Shown here: piece after piece, positions 32,896 through 37,836 of the stretch
Layout of the letters: each line of letters starts with the position of its first letter
Position numbering within the stretch: position 1 is the stretch's first letter
NCBI GenBank assembly: GCA_002773945.1
Contig: PEZT01000008.1
Span: 1-37,836, forward strand
Direction: 5' to 3'
Source: Candidatus Beckwithbacteria bacterium CG10_big_fil_rev_8_21_14_0_10_34_10
Lineage (GTDB): Bacteria; Patescibacteriota; Microgenomatia; UBA1400
Length of the DNA: 37,836 nucleotides
The notes under the pieces: generated by a model
Told to the model about the DNA's origin: nothing
Database searches by the model: none
What the model saw: the letters and a program-made list of their open reading frames with translations, nothing else
Program-made: the position numbers and the translations under genes

Positions 32896-33896
32896 TTGCC
32901 TATGTTGTGCCTTACCTTAATCAATATGGGGGGATTCAAACATTTGCCAAAAACACGAAGAAGAGTTTAAAAAAAGAGCATAGGATTAAGTTATATAATT
33001 GGCGGTTGCCCCAGAATAAAACCTTTTTCTTCCTAAAAAGCAAGCTTCCTAAAAAAAGAAACTTTGAAATTGAAAAAGCTAAATTGATTCATTTTTGGCA
33101 TCCACTAGCTGCCCGAGGCTTTGAAAAAAACAATTTTATAGTTTCTTGTCATGGAAGGGAAATATTACCTTTAAACCTAAGATCCTTTGAAAAAAAAGCC
33201 TTAGACAATATTTTTCAAAAGGCTAAATTAATTCACCTTAATAGCAAATTTACTAAAAATCTTTTGCTAAAACACTTTCCTTTTGTAGATAAAAGAAAAT
33301 TAAAGGTTATTTATCCGGGGGTAAGTTTAAAGAATTTCCAGAAAAAAAAGAATCGCCAAATTATTATCGGAACTTTATCCCGCTTTAATCCTAGAAAAAA
33401 TATTGTTAACATTATAAAAGCTTTAAATATTTTGAAGAGCAAATCCAAGCTTAATTTTAAATATTATCTCGTGGGTCAAGGAATGGAGGAGAAAAAGATT
33501 AAGAGTGAATTAAAAAAGTCCAATTTTTTCTGGCAATATAAATCCAGTCTCACCGAACTGGAAAAAGCCAATTTTTATTCAAAGATTGATATATTTGTTT
33601 TACCAACTTTAAGTTTAAAGAATGATGTTGAGGGTTTTGGAATAGTTTTTTTAGAAGCCAGTAGCTTTGGTATTCCGGTAGTAGCCAGCCAGGTAGATGG
33701 AGTTAAGGAAGCAGTTTGGCAGAATCAATCAGGCATTTTTACCGATCCTAAAAGTTCAGAGAAAATAGCTGAGTCTATTTTAAATTTATATAAGCAAACA
33801 AAGATTAATTCCCAATCATGTCAAAAATGGGCAGAGACTTTTTCTTGGAAAAAGCAAGCCCAAGACTGGAAGGAAATTTATAGAAGACTTTTATGA
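32892..33896 (+). CDS. GT4-family glycosyltransferase
   Basis: 334 residues. The N-terminal half opens with YVVPYLNQYGGIQTFA, the glycine-rich acceptor-side loop of GT4 enzymes. The C-terminal half has IIGTLSRFNPRKNIVNIIKAL, YYLVGQGMEE and IFVLPTLSLKNDVEGFGIVFLEA with the EX7E motif, then GIPVVASQVDGVKEAV. This is a retaining GT-B sugar transferase using a nucleotide sugar, acting at the inner membrane face. Its ATG overlaps the stop of the preceding gene (ATGA), as do the next four genes. Confidence 0.88.
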   Translation: MIAYVVPYLNQYGGIQTFAKNTKKSLKKEHRIKLYNWRLPQNKTFFFLKSKLPKKRNFEIEKAKLIHFWHPLAARGFEKNNFIVSCHGREILPLNLRSFEKKALDNIFQKAKLIHLNSKFTKNLLLKHFPFVDKRKLKVIYPGVSLKNFQKKKNRQIIIGTLSRFNPRKNIVNIIKALNILKSKSKLNFKYYLVGQGMEEKKIKSELKKSNFFWQYKSSLTELEKANFYSKIDIFVLPTLSLKNDVEGFGIVFLEASSFGIPVVASQVDGVKEAVWQNQSGIFTDPKSSEKIAESILNLYKQTKINSQSCQKWAETFSWKKQAQDWKEIYRRLL

Positions 33897-35308
33897 TTCT
33901 TAAAAGATTTTATATAACCATATTTTTTTTCTATCTTTTACTGTTAGTGGTTTTCAATAATACCTCTCTTTTTTTGAGCTTTTTTATTTTAGCCCTGGTT
34001 ATATTTTTTTGGGTAAAAGTTAAAAAAATTGATGAAATATTGTTTTATGGATTGTTGTTTAGTTTGCCTTTTGATTTGGGCAAGAGTTTTCCTTTTTCAG
34101 TTGTTTTACCCTTAGCTAGTAGTCAAGAGATAGGTTATCGGGTTTGGCTGACTGTTTCACCCAGTTTGATTTTAAGTTTTTTGCTTTTGGCTCACCTTTT
34201 TTTCAATAGGAAAAAAAAACTAAAAACAGAGTTGTCTGATAAGTATTTAATTTTGTTTTTATTCTTAACGGGATTTTCAATAATTATAGCTCCTTTAAAG
34301 ACTATTTCTTTTTACGCTTGGTTAGAGCTTTTAAAAGCAGTGACAATATATTTTTCAGCCCGTCTTTTGCTTCAGAGAAAAACTGTTTTTAAAAACTGTT
34401 TTTACATAATATCTTCTTGGGTTTGTTTTGAAGGCCTTTTTGCTTTAGGTCAATATTTTTTAAAAGGATCTTTGGGTCGATATATTGAAGAAGGACTTTT
34501 AAATATTCCTTTGGGAAAAGTAATGGAGAATAAAGTTTTCTTATTTAGAAGTTTTGGAACTTTTGTTAGTCCTAATAGGCTAGGAGCTTTTTTAGTTATA
34601 AGTTTGATCTTATTAAGCCCTATTTTTTTTAAAAAGAGTTTTATTAAAATAAATGCGTTTTTCTTTGCGGCCTTTGTTTTGGGGTTAATAGGTTTAGTTT
34701 TAAGTTTTAGCCGGACCAGTTGGTTTAGTTTTTTTATTTTTTCCTTGAGTGGAGTCTATTGGCTTTATAAAAAGGGGCATAGGTTTGGTTCCCAGATTAA
34801 AAGAATAATTTTAATGTCTTTAATTTTTTTAATTTTTCTAAGCCCATTTTTAGTTTTAAGATTGAATTCACTCTTAACTTCATTTTCTTATTATGGTTCA
34901 GGCTCAGTTAGATTAAAACTTATCCAAGAAGCCCTTCATTTAATCTTTTTAAAGCCTTTTTTTGGGGTGGGTTTGAATCATTTTACCTGGGGAGTGGTAG
35001 AATGGCCCTTAACTGATATAAGGCATATTTTTTTACAGCCGGTTCACAGTGTTTATCTTTTAATTGCCTCTGAAGCAGGTTTGCCTTCTTTGTTATTCTT
35101 TCTTTTTTTCATAATAAGCGTCTTAAAAAGAGTTGATAAAAACAAAGAAAAAGTTAGTCAAAAACTTTATCCATTATTTGTTTTAGGAAGAAATGCGGTT
35201 TTAAGCTATCTTTTTATTGGCTTATTAGAACCATTTTTTTTACAGCCTGTTTTTGATTTATTTTTCTTAAGCTTAGCAATTTTAGAAGTAGTTAGCAATA
35301 AAAAATGA
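33893..35308 (+). CDS. O-antigen ligase/polymerase-like membrane protein
   Basis: 471 residues with about ten to twelve membrane segments. LSFSRTSWFSFFIF matches the Ser-Arg motif of the Wzy/WaaL family, followed by FFGVGLNHFTWG. In the large outer loop QPVHSVYLLIASEAGLPSLLFF contains the conserved His and Glu-x-Gly motif. Unlike the ligase at the start of the window it has no TPR tail. In this glycosyltransferase operon it most likely polymerises or transfers the finished lipid-linked glycan on the outside of the membrane. Which step it does cannot be read from sequence. Confidence 0.82.
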   Translation: MILKRFYITIFFFYLLLLVVFNNTSLFLSFFILALVIFFWVKVKKIDEILFYGLLFSLPFDLGKSFPFSVVLPLASSQEIGYRVWLTVSPSLILSFLLLAHLFFNRKKKLKTELSDKYLILFLFLTGFSIIIAPLKTISFYAWLELLKAVTIYFSARLLLQRKTVFKNCFYIISSWVCFEGLFALGQYFLKGSLGRYIEEGLLNIPLGKVMENKVFLFRSFGTFVSPNRLGAFLVISLILLSPIFFKKSFIKINAFFFAAFVLGLIGLVLSFSRTSWFSFFIFSLSGVYWLYKKGHRFGSQIKRIILMSLIFLIFLSPFLVLRLNSLLTSFSYYGSGSVRLKLIQEALHLIFLKPFFGVGLNHFTWGVVEWPLTDIRHIFLQPVHSVYLLIASEAGLPSLLFFLFFIISVLKRVDKNKEKVSQKLYPLFVLGRNAVLSYLFIGLLEPFFLQPVFDLFFLSLAILEVVSNKK

Positions 35309-36489
35309 GAAATAAGGTTTTAAAAAAAGTCAACCTACCTTCAATAGTTTTTTTTAATGATGGTTTTGATTGGGAAATAAAAGGAAACCGTTACTACCTT
35401 CCTTATTACTATTCTTTTAAAACCAAAGTTTTAGTTGTTAGTCCTCATTTAGGTTTTATTAAAACCTTAAAAAAACTTTTTAAAAATGAGCCTTTTTTAA
35501 GGAAGATAAAGAAAAACCTATATTTTTTTCAACCCCCAGGGTTAATTCCTTTAAATAGAAGTTTTTGGTTATTTAAAAATGGCTCTTATTTAGTTTCATT
35601 GTTTTTTATAAAAAAAACAATGAGAAGTATTAATATTGAAAGAAAAAAATCAATTTTTTATTTTTTTTATCCTGAATATTTTAAAACCGCTTTAAAATTA
35701 AAACCTAAATTAAAAATATATCATCTAGTAGATTTAGTATGGGAATATCCTTTTTATTATCCTTATAAAAAGGATAGAATCAGGGCAGAAAAATTAAGCC
35801 TATCAGTTTTAAGAGAAAGTGATTTAGTTTTTACTTCCTCACTTTATTTATTTAAAGAAGTAAAAAATATAAATAAAAAGACTTTTCTTTTAGAAAATGG
35901 AACAGATATGGATCTAATTCAGGCTGAGTTAAGAAAAGAAGCCAAAAGACCAAAGATTATTGAAAAAACTAATAAGCCAATTATTGGTTTTATTGGTAAT
36001 ATGAGCTCTTTTAGATTTGACTTTTCTCTTTTAAAATATTTGGTTGAAAATATAAAGGATTTTAATTTTATTTTAATTGGATCAGGAAAAGACAACCAGA
36101 AAAATCTTAAAACCCTTAGTTTAAAAAATAAAAACTGTCATTATTTAGGAGAATGGGAGTTTAAAAAAGCAATTAAATATTTAAAATATTTTGATGTTGG
36201 TATAATTCCATATAAAAAAAATAGCTATACTAGGGGAGTTTTGCCAATTAAGCTTTTTGATTATTTTTCTTTTGGTATGCCAGTAGTTTCTACTAATTTG
36301 TATTCTTTAAAACCCTTTAAAGATGAATTGTATTTAGAGGCTAATAAAAAGGTCTTTTTATTAGCCATAAAAAAAGCTTTAAAAGAAAAAAGCAAAACAA
36401 TGAGAAAAAAAAGAATAAAAATAGCTAAAAATCATTCTTGGAGAAATATAGTCGAAAAAAGCGAAAAAATAACTAGAAAACACTTATGA
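35305..36489 (+). CDS. Glycosyltransferase, GT4-like (GT-B fold)
   Basis: 394 residues. FFNDGFDWEIKGNRYYLP begins the acceptor domain, IYHLVDLVWEYPF corresponds to the Asp-containing loop, ESDLVFTSSLYLFKEV follows, then the donor half: PIIGFIGNMSSFRFDF, FILIGSGKDN and VGIIPYKKNSYTRGVLPIKLFDYFSFGMPVVST. These are the same landmarks as in the minus-strand enzyme at 30812-32005. It is coupled to its neighbours by ATGA overlaps at both ends. Donor and acceptor sugars are unknown. Confidence 0.8.
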   Translation: MRNKVLKKVNLPSIVFFNDGFDWEIKGNRYYLPYYYSFKTKVLVVSPHLGFIKTLKKLFKNEPFLRKIKKNLYFFQPPGLIPLNRSFWLFKNGSYLVSLFFIKKTMRSINIERKKSIFYFFYPEYFKTALKLKPKLKIYHLVDLVWEYPFYYPYKKDRIRAEKLSLSVLRESDLVFTSSLYLFKEVKNINKKTFLLENGTDMDLIQAELRKEAKRPKIIEKTNKPIIGFIGNMSSFRFDFSLLKYLVENIKDFNFILIGSGKDNQKNLKTLSLKNKNCHYLGEWEFKKAIKYLKYFDVGIIPYKKNSYTRGVLPIKLFDYFSFGMPVVSTNLYSLKPFKDELYLEANKKVFLLAIKKALKEKSKTMRKKRIKIAKNHSWRNIVEKSEKITRKHL

Positions 36490-37676
36490 AAATACTTTAT
36501 ATTACCCAGCTTCTTCCTTATCCTTTAGATAGTGGGGGAAAGATAAAAACATATAAAACTTTAAAGCTTTTATCTAAGAAACACCAGATCCATCTGGTTT
36601 GCTTTGTCAGCCAAGCCAAAGACAAGAAATATGCTAAGAAACTACAAGATTTATGTCAAAAAGTTAAGGTTTTTAGTTGGCCTTTAACTCAATCAAGATA
36701 TAAAGATATTATAAAGGACGTTTTTCTTAATTTTCTTTCTTTAACTCCTTTTATTTTTCACCGTTATTTTAATCCTAAGATGAAAAAATACTTAGACGAT
36801 TTATTAAAAAAAGAATCTTTTGATACTATTCATATAGATCACCTTAATATGGCTCAGTATTTGCCAAAGAATAAAAATTGCTTCTGGGTTTTAGAAGAAC
36901 ACAACATTGAATCTTTACAAAAATTAAGTATTGCCAAGCTGGAAAAGTTTCCTTTTAGCTTAGTATTTTTTTGGGAGGCAGTCCGCTTGTATTTTAAGGA
37001 GATAAAATGGCTGAAAAAGTTTGACTATATTTTAGCCCTCTCTCAAAAAGACAAGGAAGAAATAATGAAAAGAGGAGGGAAAGAAAAGAAGATTTTCGTT
37101 TTACCTCCTTATATGAAAGCTAAAAGTCTTTTTTCTTGGGGTAGTAAAAATATTTTATTTATTGGGTCTTTATCCTGGTGGCCCAACAAAGACGGTTTTA
37201 AATGGTTTTATAAAAATATATTTAATCATCTTAAAAAGAAGTTGCCGGAGATTAACTTTATTGCTGTTGGTAAAGATCAAAAATATGCTCAAAAAGAAGT
37301 TTTTAAAAATGAAAAAAGAGTAATTTTCCCGGGTAAAGTTAAAAATATTAAACCATTTTTAAAAAAAGCTGGAGTTTTTATCGTCCCTTTAAGAATGGGA
37401 AGTGGGATTAGAATCAAGCTTTTAACCGCTTTAGCTAATGGTATTCCAGCTGTAAGTACTAGCAAAGGAGCTGAGGGAATAGCTTTGAAAAAGGGTAATC
37501 CATTTATAATAGAAAACAACTCAAAACAATTTTCCGAGAGGATTTACAAAATTCTATCTAATAAAAAAATAGCCAATAAAATGTCAAAAAATGGATTAGA
37601 GTTTATTAAAAAGAACTATTCAAACTTGCAAGCTGAGAAAATATTAAAAAAAATATATCCTTTAAGACTTAAATGA
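36486..37676 (+). CDS. GT4-family glycosyltransferase
   Basis: 396 residues. MKILYITQLLPYPLDSGGKIKTY is the classical GT-B opening with a Gly-Gly loop, and HIDHLNMAQYL and WVLEEHNIE are acceptor-side pieces. The donor half has ILFIGSLSWWPNKDGFKWF, INFIAVGKD and VFIVPLRMGSGIRIKLLTALANGIPAVSTSKGAEGI, close to the sugar transferases of exosortase-associated and other exopolysaccharide loci. It is the fifth gene of the operon, overlapping both neighbours by four bases. Confidence 0.86.
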   Translation: MKILYITQLLPYPLDSGGKIKTYKTLKLLSKKHQIHLVCFVSQAKDKKYAKKLQDLCQKVKVFSWPLTQSRYKDIIKDVFLNFLSLTPFIFHRYFNPKMKKYLDDLLKKESFDTIHIDHLNMAQYLPKNKNCFWVLEEHNIESLQKLSIAKLEKFPFSLVFFWEAVRLYFKEIKWLKKFDYILALSQKDKEEIMKRGGKEKKIFVLPPYMKAKSLFSWGSKNILFIGSLSWWPNKDGFKWFYKNIFNHLKKKLPEINFIAVGKDQKYAQKEVFKNEKRVIFPGKVKNIKPFLKKAGVFIVPLRMGSGIRIKLLTALANGIPAVSTSKGAEGIALKKGNPFIIENNSKQFSERIYKILSNKKIANKMSKNGLEFIKKNYSNLQAEKILKKIYPLRLK

Positions 37677-37836
37677 GATATTTAAGAAAAATAAGCATTG
37701 GTGGTTTAGAAATCGATAATCTAAGTTTAAGAGAAACGGTTGATTTAATAGAAAAAGCTATTAATAAAAAAAACTTAAGCCGGCCCTTTTATATTTTTAA
37801 TCCTAATTTGCATTGTCTTTATTTAATGAATAGCAA
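37673..37836 (+). CDS. WecG/TagA/CpsF-family glycosyltransferase, 5' part only
   Basis: The first 54 codons are visible before the window ends; the gene is cut by the window, not broken. It starts at an ATG overlapping the previous stop (ATGA). KISIGGLEIDNLSLRETVDLIEKAI and then FYIFNPNLHCLYLM match the N-terminus of WecG/TagA enzymes: the IGG/ID-N-LS strand-helix and the T/F-N-P-N loop. The family adds N-acetylmannosamine(uronic acid) to a lipid-linked GlcNAc, an early step in teichoic acid or enterobacterial common antigen synthesis. This suggests a teichoic-acid-like or ECA-like polymer. Confidence 0.75.
   Translation, partial: MRYLRKISIGGLEIDNLSLRETVDLIEKAINKKNLSRPFYIFNPNLHCLYLMNS

Noticed and set aside
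1..37836. TGA recoding, as in Gracilibacteria/Absconditabacteria
   Set aside because: TGA is the real stop in several genes, shown by ATGA overlaps with the next gene at 32892, 33893, 35305, 36486 and 37673.
1..37836. CRISPR arrays, insertion sequences, rRNA and tRNA genes
   Set aside because: I saw no regularly spaced direct repeats, transposase-like frames with flanking inverted repeats, or CCA-ended cloverleaf sequences. Intergenic spaces are almost all too short.

Overview
The window looks like part of a genome from an AT-rich, ultra-small bacterium of the Candidate Phyla Radiation (Patescibacteria, possibly a Microgenomates-type lineage). This is inferred from the low GC content, lysine- and isoleucine-rich proteins, very short intergenic spaces, one giant surface-type gene and many promoters with no room for a 5' leader. 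TGA works as a normal stop: five neighbouring gene pairs in the last operon overlap as ATGA. The lineage call rests on overall character, not on a marker-gene tree.

Layout. 119-2525: ribosomal protein L28, convergent with a membrane O-antigen ligase/TPR protein. 2587-18182: an apparent operon led by a 4635-residue giant protein. It carries an N-terminal membrane segment, a Hint self-cleavage domain, a long Cys-rich region, a PPP-type phosphatase domain, a kinase-like domain, two GHKL ATPase domains and an HExxH metalloprotease-like motif. Two small exported or membrane proteins follow it. 18244-20740: cell-shape genes mreB and mreC with a PAP2-like membrane phosphatase between them. 20816-24651: sugar and surface-polymer genes (cupin, DegT-type aminotransferase, polyprenol-phosphate sugar transferase, Wzm/Wzt-like ABC exporter).

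24701-30819 is the most unusual part. It holds a radical SAM/SPASM protein, a small S26-type peptidase, an HprK-like kinase fused to a ParB/Srx-like domain, a PIG-L deacetylase, a PqqD-type peptide-binding protein, a glycosyltransferase and a PF14907-like nucleotidyltransferase. In the only sizeable gap (28486-28776) a 26-codon minus-strand ORF has a perfect Shine-Dalgarno and a TATAAT box. Its N-terminus carries a Tyr-x-x-Pro pattern like the leader of PqqD/RRE-dependent peptides. Together these suggest a RiPP-like peptide-modification system embedded in a cell-envelope glycan locus.

30812-37836: a glycosyltransferase on the minus strand, then a tightly coupled plus-strand operon (DUF4330-like protein, three glycosyltransferases, an O-antigen ligase-like protein, and a WecG/TagA-type transferase cut by the window end). 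The window as a whole is devoted to envelope building: shape (MreBC), glycan synthesis, export and ligation, one giant surface or secreted protein, and a possible modified peptide. No rRNA, tRNA, CRISPR array or insertion sequence was seen. No gene-free stretch exceeds 300 bases; the longest annotated gap is 28486-28776.
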